Program-made: the position numbers and the translations under genes
The notes under the pieces: generated by a model
What the model was told of the DNA's origin: nothing
The model's database searches: none
The model's input: the letters and a program-made list of their open reading frames with translations, nothing else
Assembly (NCBI GenBank): GCA_016785225.1
Contig: JAFBJZ010000952.1
Location: 682,001-746,000, forward strand
Reading direction: 5' to 3'
Source of the DNA: Psettodes erumei
Taxonomy: Eukaryota > Chordata > Actinopteri > Pleuronectiformes > Psettodidae
DNA length: 64,000 bases
In this document: positions 12,991 through 27,129 of the stretch, in pieces
Numbering within the stretch: the first letter of the stretch is position 1
Layout: each line of letters opens with the position of its first letter

Positions 12991-15900
12991 ATTACTGTTT
13001 ATGAGAACAGGGAATAAAAAAAAAAATCTCATGAGGCAGAACAGGAGGAGCTGAAAACTGAAAACAAAGTTCTGTGTGGAATTCATTGAGACTTTCACAG
13101 TAAAAATATATAATCTGCTTCATCAGGACGGTTGTCGTTTGTTAAGCATGAGATCTGATCGATGACATAAGGAAACAACGCCTCCATCATCTGATTTTGA
13201 TTCAAAAGTTGCTAAATTTGGACTGATGCTCAGAAATGTATGACATCCAATTTTTTCCCCAATAGAGCCCACTTCATTTTGGTCCAGTCATCAGCAAAGA
13301 AAACAATTTGGAAAAAAAAAAATCGTAAATAAGCAGAGCTATTCTAACTTTGGCAGAATATTTTGTGGTCATGTGGGAACCATCACTCATAGCAAGAAGC
13401 ACACTGAAAAAATAGATTTTCAGGGCCTTTAAGAAGCAGGTTTCATTCAGGAAAACATATTCATCGAGCGCCAGTTTGTTTAAAAGTGGGCACTTTGCCA
13501 TGCAGATATTCATCCAAAAAGGGATGAATCGTCCAACACTTCCCTGAGCACCACCACAATGTTGACATCTGTGGTTTTTAGTGAAATAGTCCAACAACTA
13601 ACAGACAGCTTTCCCATGGAAATAATGAATATATTCATGACCCTTATAGGATGAAGTGTAATGACTTTCCTGATCCCTTCACTTTTCATTTACAAAAACA
13701 CCAGATCAAAAATATTCATTTGTTTTCTTTCTTTTAAGATTTTTGTAATGTTAAGTCAGCCTTCATAAGTGCTTTCTGCTGATCTGGTGTGTTATTATCC
13801 AAGATGTGCATTAAATACATTTGATTCCACCTGAAACAGCTTGCAGATGGCTTTGCATGATTTCCGTGCTCATACAAGTTCCTTCATCTATGCTAACATG
13901 TTTTCTGTCTGCGTGGGGCGCACGTCTCCCTTCAGTCTACCAGAGAAAGGGTGTAATTGGGAGCGGCATGCAGAAGTGCAGGGTGTCAGGGAGTCAGCAA
14001 GGTCTGGCTGCTACAGGCACTGATATGGGACAAACAGAGGAAGGAGGATGAGCGGGCAGCCAGCAAGGCAGCAAAAAGCAAGGAGACAGTCGTGGGCTGT
14101 CAGTCGGTAAAATGAGCCAGTCACTTGGGGAGACTGTCAGTCAAACAGCAGAGCACTGAGTGAGGCAAGGATGGGCCACAATCACCGCCCCTCCTGTAAG
14201 TGTACACATATATCGAAGAGGAGAGAAGTAGACCGTCAGGACAAGGCTAGTTAGAATTCTTTTATCATCACCCTCACTGCTCAGAACTTGTGTTACTGAA
14301 GAGGGAAAGAAAGAGGGAGACGGAAATAGAGGCTCGAGAGGTAAAGGACAGGGGAGTGAAAGGAAGAAGGACATGGTGGTGGAATAAAGGCCACATTACA
14401 ACTCCAAAAAGTATAGTATGTGTGGGTGTCGGTGGCGGGGGCTGATCATTAGACAAAGTAAAAGAGGAACAAAGAGGAAGAGAGTGGGATTGTAATGAAC
14501 AAGAATTACGCAGAGAGAGAGAGAGAGAGCGAGAGAGAGTCAGCCACTGAGAGTAAATCTCCCAAACCCATAAAGAGTTATGCGTTGTGATCTGTTCCAC
14601 CGATCGTTGTGTGCTTTGAGATAATTGCTTCCATTTTGTTGCACAGAGACTATTACGGTATATGATAGCCAGATTACCATCTGTAACAGTGGGCTTTACA
14701 CAGCAGCAGTAGTGCTGTATCAGCAGCCAGGCTACTGTAGAAACTACAGGTTTAGTGAAGAGCACGAGTGGGTTGTGTGTCGGCCTAAGGCTACTGGGGT
14801 AGTTATAGTCTGCTATCGTAGTATTCCAACCCCGTGAAGTGAAAACATTTTTCCCCCTGTCGGATCCAGTGTCATCAGCACATCACCTTGATGGGATCAA
14901 AATCTGATAGTAGGTCTGAAAGTGCTGGCGGTGCAACCCAGGCACGCTCTTGAATGAGGCTGCTAATTGTGTCTATGTTATTTTATTTAGACCTTTGAGT
15001 GGTTGGGATATCCACGAGCCCTTTATAAGCCAGTGAGGACATACCTGTCAATTCAGGAGGCTGCTGATAATCCATGTTCTGTATTATAGGATGTGCATCT
15101 ATGTGTTAATACTTACTGACTTTTCCTTCCCTGTTTGTGGTGCTCAGCCCCAAGCCCACTGGCTCCTACTGAAGATGTAAATCTTTAAAAAAAGTCTTGA
15201 ATACATTAGTTTCTTTTAAAAAAAGCATCAGTAATTTCCTAAAACAGCTGGATCGTATAGTTTTAGTGTATGTGACAGAAACAAGAGGAAATATAATGCA
15301 TTTATCAGGCACTGTTTTCAAAATACAGCATGATGTGTGTATTCATGGTAATAAGGATGCCCGGTGCAAAGGTGTGACTCACTGATGTGTTGGTAATAGT
15401 TTTTGGATAACAATGGAGCTCTGTGGCAAGGATTAATAAGATATATCAGGGTTTGACATGCACACATACACAGTACTTGTTCTTGGGAATCATTCTGTTA
15501 GCTTTTCATGAGATTTGCTGTCAATGAGAAAAATATATACTATGGCCAGGCTTTTCCTCTTTAGCAGATAAGCATTTATGTGTATGAAACCATTTGCTCA
15601 GTGCAGTAGGCTGACATAAATCATAATGCTTTGAAAGGTATATGTAGTATAATGGTAAGGTGCATTCACTTTGATAAAGTCCTACCACTGTCCTGCAAAG
15701 CACATTTTTAGTTTGTATTTTTTTGCTATTTGACTGACTGGAGGTCACATTTCGTTTTCTCCATCAACCATCGCAGCAGCACATACAGTGTGACTTTGGT
15801 TAGTAGCGGTGCTTGACTATACAGAATACTGCCAGTAACACTTGTAATGATTACAAGTGTACCATAACTAATAATAGCAGTAATACCCTCAGCGCTATGT

Positions 15901-17249
15901 GTGCTGTGCAGTCATTGGACTGAGATCAATGTATTGCTGCACCTACTACAGTGTGTGTGTACAAATACACTGCATCCAACACTGATACTATGAGTGCAGA
16001 GTTGGAAAAACCTTTCATTTTATATGAAGAAACAGACTCCCAGCCATTCCTGCATTTCTCTACTTTTTCAATTCTGCCTGCAGCTTGAAGAGTCTATATA
16101 GTGATGGTGCAGAGACAGGAGGAAGCTCGGGGGCAGGGGATGACATGAAACATGGGCATAACATGGACAAAAAAATTTTTTAAAGCGTTATTTGTGGAGA
16201 AAATGCTTCTTATCGGTTGCATTAACCAGGAAGTTGCATCTTGCATAACATAATACGTTTCCGTGTTGCACTACAGTGGTGACTCGGTCAGATCTGAGCT
16301 TGTTTCACAAGTCTCCAGTGGTCAGTCTGTGGCTGCCCATAGCTGAGAGGGCTACTCTAACCTCCATGAGGCCAGATCACATGGATGGAAGTGGGAGACA
16401 GAGAGACACTGGTAATGACAGAGGAAGGATGGGGGAAGAGAGACTCCTGGACTCCTGTGGTCTGTTATGGGGACAATGAGGCAGCAAGGCATTCTGGTCT
16501 GGCCACAAGGTGCCTTAGGGACGAGAGGAGAACACAGAAAGAAAGACACGGGAGGAAGGAAAATGAATCAAATATTTAAAAAACAAAATTTCTCTTGGAA
16601 CATTGGAAAAGAGTAATAAAACATATTTAGATGTTTCACTCTAAGTATGTACTAATACTACAACTTGAACTGACTCCATGACAAGTAAAAGTTCACATTT
16701 TACTTTTTTTTAGCCAGTGGAGCTCATTTTAACTGCTTTACACACTGCATTTTTGGTAACACAGTAATATTGTGTCATATTTTATGCATATCTTTTGAGT
16801 AGTAACTACTTATGACAACCGTCAAATAAAAGCAGTGGAGTGCAGTAATTGTCTATCTACACACCAAGCAGGCACAGAGCAACATTAGCATTCTGAAGTC
16901 ATGTTTCTCTTCACACGATGTACATCAAATGGTCCAAAATCCATTCTCCTGTGAGCTCTGTTTTGGTCTTCTCCCATTCCTGAGAAAAAAATATCTCCAA
17001 GCTAAATATCTTGGAGCTCCTTCACTGAACCCACAACGCTGATGAGGGCTTCAAGCAAATGTACTTAATTAGAAGGAAACCTGAAGTTCTGTTGTACATT
17101 CAAAGCCAAATTATCACTCTCTAAACAGTTGAGTAAGAAAATCAATAATTAAGTCCATACCGTAGTTTAAGCTTCGTCCATAGTAAACTGTATTTTGCCT
17201 TCAAGCCAAAAGCTTTGTTGACTCACTTTAATCACACTTACCCACCCTG
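12991..17249. other. No gene seen
   Basis: Unique AT-rich sequence with GA-rich parts (14270-14540). A perfect short palindrome lies at 15838-15860. No coding region recognised. Confidence 0.5.
14512..14539. repeat. (AG)n microsatellite
   Basis: A GA run with one interruption. Confidence 0.9.
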
Positions 17250-17600
17250 ACACATACATCTTCACACGAGCAACCAAGATGCTGATCTGTCACAGATTCT
17301 AATCTAGATGGCTCCGACCAGCTCAGACCTCTTTCCATCCCCATTGTGCCAAGCTGAAACAGAGCAGTTGTAATGAAGCCTCTCACTCTCTGTGAGCTTT
17401 TCACACTCGAAAAGAACGGGTGTCCCACTCCCCACAATAGAAAGCATGTCAGCTGTGGTTATCTTTATGCCCGAGCTCCTTTTTGACTGAAACAGCATTG
17501 GATTTTTTGTTTCACGACAGAGCGTATATCAGGCGCGCCTTTGTGGCCCTGCTGCGGCCTGTAATGAATGCACGGCTAAACTAGCAAAGTGGTGGCGGAG
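17250..17600. promoter_or_regulatory. Candidate conserved non-coding element
   Basis: Complex sequence without repeats, including ctgtaatgaatgcacggcta and gttgtaatgaagcctctcac. Assignment rests on texture only. Confidence 0.2.
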
Positions 17601-18169
17601 GTTCGTTAAGGGAGGGGACAGAGGGAGCAGGGTAAAACATGGGGGAGGGTGGGGGGGGCAATACAGTGTGCTCAGAATGAGAATCAGCCTGCATAGATGG
17701 GGGGGGCGGGGGGTGAAGACAGAAGGCAGGTCTGCTGCGGTCTGGCAGCCACTGCATATGGATCGTGACATCATTCCTGAACAAAATGAGGCGGCGTCCT
17801 CACTGCTCCCACATCATTCAGAGAGTTCTTTTAAAAATGAAGAACGTGCGCACATTAAATTGTTTCATTTAACTTCTGTGGTGCCCTTCACTCTCTTAAT
17901 CCGATCTCCTTTCACTTGAGCAACTGAAGCTTTTCCCATCATTTCCTTCTATCCGAGCTGTCTCCGTTTATCTCCTTTGGCTCTGCTCTGCCAAGAAGTT
18001 TAGTGACAGCCCTGTATGCTGCGCTGAGCGTCTGGCATTTTTTATATCCTTATGTGAGTTTATGAGCAGATAATTAGCAGTACTGGCTGTCCCCAGCATC
18101 TTTACACACTACTTCCATTAAATGTTTGAAGCCACATCTCAGCATTTTCTAACGCATAAAATCACATAC

Positions 18170-18480
18170 AGCGGCGCCAGCTCGAATGAGATCCTTCCCG
18201 CGCTTGTTGCCATGTTTTGTTAATCTCATTACAGTAATTGATCGTGTGTCGTTGTGTGGAGGCCGGGACTTAAGGCTGGTTAGAACAACATGTGCACATG
18301 TACTGTGAGGCAGTCCGCTTGCTGCAAAGCTTGCAGACTCTCTGGATATATATTTGGTGATATTACTGAATAATGTGGCTCATTAAGGACACTTACAATG
18401 TCTCCTGCTTACATTAATGTGAAAGTCTAAGAAAAGTCCCCTAGAGTCCAGTAAGGTTACAGTAATGGAGGTCCCTGGTC
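18170..18480. promoter_or_regulatory. Candidate conserved non-coding element, left of the AT repeat
   Basis: It includes gttaatctcattacagtaat and tgattacattaatgtgaaag-like homeodomain cores with no ORF. A matching block follows the (AT)n run. Confidence 0.22.
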
Positions 18481-18503
18481 CTTTTTTAATTTCAAGATAA
18501 GTA

Positions 18504-18505
<2 letters not shown>

Positions 18506-18564
<59 letters not shown>
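18506..18564. repeat. (AT)n microsatellite
   Basis: A pure run of alternating A and T of about 59 bases, between two AT-rich blocks that look like conserved non-coding sequence. Confidence 0.95.
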
Positions 18565-18565
<1 letters not shown>

Positions 18566-18639
18566 TGTCCAACCCTCTTTTCGTGTTGTGGTGGTTTACA
18601 CCGAAAGGTAGGGAAGGGGGAGGTTGGGAGAGAGGAGGG

Positions 18640-18860
18640 GATATAATTAAATATATCATCTAAATAGGTATTGATCGTCTAAAGGGTGTTGCCGTTAGAT
18701 TAAAAGGTTAAAGAATAAAACCGCTTTGAGGATTAAATCATTGCGAGGTAAAATCAAGAGCAGTGGGAGATAAACACTGCAATAATCACAAAGTATGAGT
18801 GCTGCGGGCATGCCTAATGACGTCCTGCAGAGACATTAAAGATCCCGTCAAGAGATGTTA
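18640..18860. promoter_or_regulatory. Candidate conserved non-coding element, right of the AT repeat
   Basis: It contains taggtattgatcgtctaaag, gaggattaaatcattgcgag and atgcctaatgacgtcctgca (with a CRE-like TGACGTCC). Repeat-free. Confidence 0.22.
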
Positions 18861-21726
18861 AAGGACCAAAACTGATCACAGTATTTTTAAACACTGAAGA
18901 GAGAGTTTAGGTTGCATGAAATATGTGCACAAGGTCAAGCAGGTAACCCCTCTCATTATGTCTGTCGAGATACTGTCAAAGTTTCTCCACACTTTGAACT
19001 ACAGTGTGGACGTAACTTCAGTGATACCATCATCACAGGCCACAGTAACCCTGAGAGGGCTGCTGACTGATAAAGAAAGAGTTTGTCGCCACGCTAGTCC
19101 CTCTATATGGCGCCTGAGCTGAGCAGCCGCACAAGGTCAGGAAGTGTTTTTATCCAACAGACGTGTTTTATCTTCAGGGGAGAGTGAGGGAGCGAGGAAG
19201 TGGCTGAGTAGAGGATAAAGGGTCCTGTTACACTCCTGTCTCCTTCCCTGATCAACCAATCAGGCACGGCCATAGCGCTGAGTCAGCCGCTGGGTGCAGC
19301 TCACGTCCAAATGCAGGGGGAGGAGGGGGTTGGTGGTGGAAGAGGAGCCAGCCAGCCAGCGGGTGTCTGCAGTGGACTGCAGCAGCGTTAGCACCGCTAA
19401 CCCCATGACAAAGGGCCTTCACTGGTGAGATGGGGGCCGAACCACTGGCCCATAAAAACTCAGTCTCAGTCCTGGAGTTACAGTCTGATTTCTGATCGAC
19501 TTTTAACACTTCAGCAGTGCTCCGTAGATGGTAGATCCATCCTGTGCTCAGTTTGACACATACATCACACTTTTCCCTCTGTCTGTAGTCAGTGGGTAAT
19601 TAGCAGGAATAAATACAGCCAGCCACAGTAGATAAAGTTTACAGCTCGACCACAGGTCAACTTATTTCATTACTATAGTGTGCTTTGCATTAAGGTAATT
19701 ATCAAATGGCAAACATCTTTATTAGACATGCACAAAGGCCTTCATTAGGATGGTTTGTCTAAATCCACTACATTACTAAGGATTATTGCAGCTTTAAGTG
19801 GATTTTAATGGTTATTTTGTAAAAGCGGCATCACAACTCTCAGGAGATTCTGTCATGTTTCATAGCACATTGACGTGACGGGAAGCAACGCTCTCCGAGG
19901 TTTCCGGGTCTCGCCTTCTCATGGTGCAGCAACAGATGGGGAGCCACGGCCTGACAGTCAGTTAGTCAGTCACTGAGAGCCACTTGTCCTGATAAGGAGA
20001 GAGAGAGAGAGAGAGAGAAAGAGAGATCTGAGACGCTGAGCACGTGACACGGTCAGCGAGGGAAGAGGCACAGTGAGTGACGGGAGAGGTGGCGTGCAGC
20101 AGGTTGTACTAGCACGGCCCCACGTGTCATGCCACGCATCTGAAATGAAAATATCATGGTGAGCGAGAGTGACAGAGTCCGCTGCAGGACTGGTTTCAAA
20201 GAGTTGCTCCACCTGCGGCAGCCGCACGTGTGTAGAGGGTCGGCAGCTGCTCCGTAATGCCACCTGTACTGTGCAAGCATCCCTGGGGACGCTTCACACC
20301 CCCGCTGACCTTCCCACTGTTGACTCCCTGACTGTCTTTACTGCTACATCTCTTCCTTCCCTGTCTGCCGGCGTCCAGCTGTCCCTAACCCTCATCCCTC
20401 CTCCCCCCGCTGTCTCCAATATAAGGGCAGGAATGCAGCGGGCAACACGGTCCCAGAATAGACAAGTAGCCGGCCTATCTCCAGCCATGCAGCCAGTCTG
20501 ATAGAGGGCACCTACGGCAGAAGACACACTCATGCAAGAGCCCACGCACATGCAGCACCACGACCTACATACAGTCCACTTCCCTGAGCTCTCACGCTGC
20601 TAAACTTTTGAATGCACAGCACCTTTACTTATTGTAGTTTTGATCTTGACGGAGGCTGCCTTACAGTTTAATGTTGAAGGAGCACTCACCGGTGAAGCTT
20701 TCAGCAGGCATCTGAGCGAGGTTAATGATAAAACGCTATGGGTGTAATGATTCTGTTTGATGTCGGATCTGAGAGCAGGTGCGCAGGGTGAAGGAGGGCT
20801 TCCCGTTTGATGAGTGTGTGGGCCACAGATTGCTGGAATAAAACGCAGACAGCGTAGCGAAGGGATTCTCTCCCTAATCTACTGAAAATCCTGCTATGAA
20901 AAGGATTTCACATGTAGCGCTTTATCCTCTAAAGTTCTCGCTTGAACACACATAGGGGCTTGCCAAGCAGTACGCAGAACAACACACTCACACATGCACA
21001 CACACACACACGCTGTTTCTGTCTGATAGCCATCTCATTGTCCACAAAAATGATATGTATACATTCACAAGGCTCACAAAGTTCAAAATGAACATACAGG
21101 TTATTTGCTTGGAAGCCCAGAATACACACACACGCACACACATACACTCACACACACCCTGCAGTGCTGCATGTTGCAGAGGTAGAACAACAGCAGCACT
21201 GGGACAGGTAGAGAATTCAGGCCAGGCAGGCTCCGTCCTCTCCTTGTCTGTGTGCTACTTCCCACTTCCTTCCTCCTGCCGTTCTCCCCTCTTGCTCCAC
21301 ACTCCTTTTTTTTCCTCAGTCAAGGATGCATCCCTTTCATGAGTTTGCTGGTCTTCTGGTTGAAAAGTGTATTAAACACAAGGGGGTCTTCGTGCACGCG
21401 CTGCTCGTATATAAGCATTTATGTTTCCCTAATGTGATCTGTTTGCAGTGAGGCTGATGTATTTGTTATCTGGTGAGATGTGGGCAGCTTTGACATGGGA
21501 CATACAGTGTAATCTCACTCCGAAAATGCAGTTATAAAGATATTTCCATATTTTGGGATATTAAAGACAAAGATTGAAGTGATTCTGTCTTTTCTATATT
21601 TTTAAAAAATGAAAGGATCAAAATATCCTATAGTCTATTTCTCAATGCTCCCTCAGTCCAAAGCTAATTTGCTCCTGCTGAGAATTGAAATCATTAAAAT
21701 AATTCACAAATACATAGATTCACTTT

Positions 21727-21744
21727 AAAAAAAAAAAAAAAAAA
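21727..21744. repeat. Poly-A run
   Basis: Eighteen consecutive A's; no SINE body was recognised next to it. Confidence 0.85.
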
Positions 21745-22139
21745 GACTCTTCTATTCTTGAAATCAGAGTGCAAAATATAATCTTTAATCAAACAAATGT
21801 AAGGAAGTAGTACATGTGTCAGGGACTATTTTCAGCTGCAGATTAATACATATGTGAGTTTTTCTTGCAGCAGGAAGGTGTATGTGGGACTGAGTCAAAA
21901 TAAACTACAGTTGTATGTGTGTGCATGTGTGTGTTCAAAGTGATAAGTAACGTGTCACCCAGTCCAACATTGCGACCCACCGATGTGTTTTTAATGGCTT
22001 GTGTGCGACAGTGGAGCTCACATGGCACAGAGGAACAAGATACATCAGGCTGTGGAAACAAACTCTATTTTTATTATTTTCTTGGGACTTGTAGACAGTT
22101 ACTAAAAAATAAGAAAATATAAATCAGCCCAATCCTTTA

Positions 22140-22640
22140 AGGCTCCATTGACCATTTAGACACTTGGATACCAGAAACTATCTGTAACCATAATACTGAT
22201 ATAATCATCACAAACAGTTGAAATGGCAACCATGCAAGCTGAGTGTTGCTCATTTACACATGAAGAAGACACTGGAGTCATGCTCCTTGCTATCTGATGA
22301 AAGCAGTTCCATTCATTCTCATCGTGGCTCTGTTTTTCACCAACTCCTGACAAAAATATGTGGCTCGATAGCTGTTAAATGCCCCAACATGTTCACCAGC
22401 TAGTTGCTGATGTTGTTGGTCTGTTTGTTTGGCGCTAGGCAGGTAGTGTACAGCTGGTTTATCAGAGTTCTTTCTCTGAAAACAGCTGTCTGCAGTGCTG
22501 ATAATGAGAGTGAGACTGGATGAAACTAAGTACAGCTGCTCAATAAAACCAAAACAATGAGCTGAGAGACACTAATATGCTCTGCCAAGCTGAGGAGAAC
22601 TGTAGAGTCAGGTGATAATTCTCTGCAAGCAAAATGTTTC
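22140..22640 (+). repeat. Probable dispersed fish repeat, family unnamed
   Basis: The order of pieces (tgaaatggcaaccatgcaag, gttgctcatttacacatg, aactcctga, tgttaaatgccccaacatgt, caccagctagttgctgatgt, gagctgagagacactaatat) resembles a common fish repeat recalled from other genomes. Its ends are not defined and it has no coding potential. Confidence 0.35.
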
Positions 22641-23650
22641 TCTTAACTTCATTGTTTGATCCCTTGTTAAGATGCAAATATTAAATATAGCAGCTGTAAG
22701 CTTTGAAAAGCACAGTGTAGCCAACTACAGGGGACAGTACTGTGTCAGATTGGATATGCAAAAAAAAAAAAAGAATTATCAGTCACTTGTGGAAAAAAAC
22801 AAATACCCAGACAGAAAATATCAATAACTTGGATTCCAGGGCCAAGACTCTGTTTAAACAGTTTATTTCCTAATGATTAAATGATTAGCTAGGCTAATTG
22901 AACCAGGAAATGAGTGAGTTGCTCCGAGGACAAGCAGAGCTGTGCAGCAAGCAGGAAGACTGCTGAGTGCATCATCTCTGTGCTGCCGGGCTCAGCAAGG
23001 CGGCAGGGCTTGAACAGGTCCAATCCGCAGCCCAGGAACACCTGAAACATGAGTGAGAATGGAGCCACAAAGAGGAGAGGCTGCGTGCGAGGCGGAGAGA
23101 GGTGTGCAAGCATCAGTGTGTGTGCGCGAGTGAGGAGGAGGTGCTCCACGTAGCGCTGGAGGTCAATGAGAGTTAATTCTCCTGCTGTCCCATCCGCTGG
23201 CTTCATTAGCAGTATTGGCAGTTAGGTGATGAATTCATTGTTTTCCCAAGTTTGTCTGCAACCATCGCTTATACGAGCTCCTCCCTTATCTCTTAGGGAC
23301 CCTCCTGTCTTTCTCATCCCTTTTTTCCACATGGCTTCTTCTCCTCTTTTCTACATCTCTCTCACAATCACTCTCCTCTGTCCTTCTTCATCTTTTGCCC
23401 TTTTTCTTCCTTAAGTCTGTTGCTCCTTTGATATAAATTTGCCTCCACTCATTAGTAACACGTGCTCTTTCAAGGGCAACGTCTCCTCCGATAATCAATG
23501 ATTGTTTGCTTACTATGTGTTTGCGTGTTTGCATGTGTGTACATGTGTGTTTGTGTGTGCATGTACTAATCGGTGTTTATTTGAAGTTCCATATTGTATG
23601 TGTAAACCTCTCTTTTTCTTATTCCCTCCTTCTCACTCTGTCTCTTTCAG

Positions 23651-24098
23651 GTTTCCATTCAGATCTGTCTCGTCACTTCCTCCCCTTCCTCCTCCTCCTC
23701 CTCCTCCACCTCTCTTGTCATCTATTGGACCCAACTCACCCCTAAAATGCTTTGCTAAAGCTGGTAAAATGGAACCAAATCAACTGTTCAATGGATTTGG
23801 TCCCCTTCAACCAGCTGTAGCTGTGCATTGATCACTCCGAAACACGCGCAGGCAGAGGGAAAAACAAATGGGCAGAGAGTCGCCAGGAAGACCCGAGCTA
23901 ATTCACTGGAAAACAGCTTGAAAATCTGAGAGTGAAGCTACATTAGGTTTCTTTGCTGAAACAATTGGACTGAGAAACAAAAACTCATCCACGGATAAAT
24001 ACACAGCATGCATCAGTTACTGTGGGGCTTTATCTCTTTCACACAGATTACCCAACAGACACTGAAGTCATTTGCTAAAGCTGAATAAAAAAAGCCAG
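23651..24098 (+). other. Possible non-coding exon, plus strand
   Basis: It is bounded by an acceptor-like ctgtctctttcag|GTTTCC and a perfect donor AGCCAG|GTAAGTA. It has stops in all three frames and holds a 20-codon ORF starting at 23769. It could be a 5' UTR exon of the same transcript as the possible exon ending at 6040, or a chance pair of sites. Confidence 0.25.
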
Positions 24099-24206
24099 GT
24101 AAGTAATTATAGATACTGTATCTTGGTGAATTAGTATTTTTGTTTTGTACTGCTATAATTGCATTGTTCTTTGGAGACTTTTTTATTGCTCTTTGCAGAT
24201 TTTTTG

Positions 24207-24208
<2 letters not shown>

Positions 24209-24244
<36 letters not shown>
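24209..24244. repeat. (GT)n microsatellite
   Basis: Eighteen GT units, about 110 bases after the donor-like site at 24099. Confidence 0.95.
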
Positions 24245-24247
<3 letters not shown>

Positions 24248-27129
24248 CACGTGTGTTTATTTTATCTGTAAAACGGGGGCATTGGTGAAGAGCTATTGAG
24301 CATAAGAAGAAATGCTGTGAAGGGAAAGTGCTGGTGTGTACAGTGTGTGCGCGCGTGTATGTATGTGTGTTCGCCTTTGACTCCTAATGCACATGTCTGA
24401 TCAATAAAGCCTCATCATGAACTTCATATAAACTGCTGAAGTGGTCTTTGCTTTGAAATGTGGTCTGGAGGGGTGGTAAAACATATGATGTGGTGTTAGT
24501 GGTGGTGGTGGTGGTGGGGGGGGCAGTGCACATTAAAATGCTTTTGTTAAAAATTTTAGGGCAAAGTAGCGCAGTTTTGAAAAGTAAACATAGTTTTTCA
24601 TAAACTGCGTCCAGGACCAGTGGTTCTTTGACCTAGTGTTCATGTAGTGAACCTTTAGCTCTAATTTGCATTGGGTTATGACTGCTTGCTACTTTCCTTT
24701 TTTATGTTTTATGTTGGGTTATTTAGCTGGAATATGTTTACTTTGACTATGTTTCAGACACAAAAAGCTCAAGTTTTACCCTAAAACTATCACAGTGAAT
24801 TGTTGGTTGCACAAGAACAATGTACACACTGCATGCAAAGGTGGAAAGGACACACATATTACACAAACATTACTATCAATCAATTAGCTGTAGTGACATA
24901 TACAGAAAGTAATTGAAAGACTTTGAGTTTGTTAAATAAGACAATATTAACATATAATATAAAATTGACATTGGATCCAAGCAGCCCTTTGTCTGTTGTG
25001 GATTTCTACCCATGGGCAGGGATTTTTCTGTCAGTTCTGACTGGTTTAGAGGTGTGGAGATGGGATGTGAGTGAAAGATGAAGGTGGAAGGAGAGGCAGA
25101 AATGAAGAGAATGAAAATTCAAATCATAAAAAGGCATTGAAGCAGAAATTTGAGCTTTCCCAAACTGATCTGTCTAGACTGGCTAGACCCCCACCTCTCT
25201 TCTCTTTTTTCCCCACTCCCTTTTTCTCACCCCTTCATCCCCCTCTCCTCCGCCCCGGCCGCTGTGTCGTCCACTGTGCGTGGCTCTGGAGGTGTGACAG
25301 ATGTTTTAATGTGGCTGCGATTCCTTATCACCACTCAGCTGAAAGCTCCATTTGCCTTGGTCCGCCGTGATAGATGGGAGGCCGAGGCTGAGCAGTGAGG
25401 AAACGCTATGCTAACGAATGGGAGAGGAGGCATTTCAGGCTGAGGAGGTGGGGGAGTGGGGAGGGGGTACGATGAAGATGACACACACTGCTAGAAATGG
25501 TGGATGTGGTCATTTTCTGTTTTTCATGTCCTGGGTGTGATGAGCAAGTGAGTAATTACAGGACGGGAGTGTATGCAATTACACTGGGATGAAACAGTGC
25601 TTGTCAAGACTGCAAGCGGCGCTGCAGAAATGGAGAAATCAAGCAGAACATACACGTTACAAATAAACTTGCAAATAAACAAACAAACCGACAGCGATTT
25701 TGATTAAACCTTGGTGTGTTTACAACCCGTTAAATCTGTGGGATTATTGAAAGTCGGTGGCATTACATCTTCTCGATGCTTCAACGAGAGCGAAGAGAAA
25801 GAAAAAACAAGAAAAGAGCAGGAGTGATCCATCAAGGCATCATACCTCAACCTGTGAACCAGGGAAGCATTACACAAACGCAATGCAAATTCTCTGCAAT
25901 GCAAATGACACACCTTTTCTTAGATACTGCATAAAATCAATTTGAAATACTGCATAAAATAAATAACTCATTAAATCAACCTTCATTGTACATCTTGGTT
26001 GTTCATTCCCATACCTAACTTACGGTGTGGAGGTGTGTGGACACATTGGGTGAATTCATGTAAAATCCTGTACTGTAAAATTACACTTAAAAAGGGAGCT
26101 GTAAGAACTGCAAACAAAAGCACTCACCGAGAACCAGCAAACTCACTGCTTATTAAAATTAAATCCTATAAAATCCAGAGATTTGGCCAATTCTAAAACA
26201 ATACAAATTATGCATATGGTCAAAAATAAATTTCACAAATAATTGCTTTAATACCTAAGAGTATTCAACAGTGCGTTTTTTAAATAGAAAAGTCAGTAGG
26301 TTCTGAGACAAGATTGCATTTTGCAGCTGATGTAAAAAAAATCATATTTATTTGATGCAGTTTATGGAACAGCTGTGGTGATAGTGTCTTGTAAAGGGTT
26401 TTGTTTTGGACAGAGAGACTCAGCAGTAAAGTTCAAGTGTAAAAAAAAGGTCAATTTGCAGAGCAGATACACAAGAGCTGCAAGTTTGGCTCCAGGCAAG
26501 GAATGATGGAGGAATCCGGAAAGTCTCAATGGTTTTGCGGAGGTGTCGTAAATAACTTGGCCGTGATTCACGACTGAACTTGTAGACAAACTGCTGATGA
26601 GCGAGAGAAAATGGGGAGGGGGGTTCTTGCAGTGCAGGTGATGAGGTCATTGGTGGCAGACATGCAGGAACTCAGGAGCCTAGGATGAACATAGTGAAAG
26701 TCCACAGGCCATACAAATGCAGGCGGAGAGCAGGAACTCTGGAGGCGAAGATGAGCTATACGAGGATATGTGGGGAGAATCAGTGGCAATACACTAGAGA
26801 AAAGGCAGGGGCTACGTTGGTGTCATGGTTGGCCATGACAGATGAACTGAGAATGTGCATTAAACTTTATAATTTAATGGACAAAGATTGTCTGATGTCA
26901 AATGAAAAAGGTTGTGTTTTTGTTAAAAGGTGAGCTGCAATTTTCAGACAGCACTGTTTTAGCCAGATTATCATTTAGTTCCATAAATAAAAAAATGGGC
27001 AACCCAGTATGGTATAAGCATAAGATCACCACCTTCAGCTCCAAATACCAGTGTTTAGAAGAATTTAAAATGTCGTACAATATCCCTAAAAAGACTAAAG
27101 GTCATGTCAGACAACACATCACATGACTC

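Larger units (their letters stand above)
18861..23650. other. No gene seen
   Basis: GC-richer, CpG-containing stretch at about 19860-20560, a GA run at 19997-20019, CA tracts near 21000 and 21130, and a repeat at 22140-22640. No gene recognised. Confidence 0.5.
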
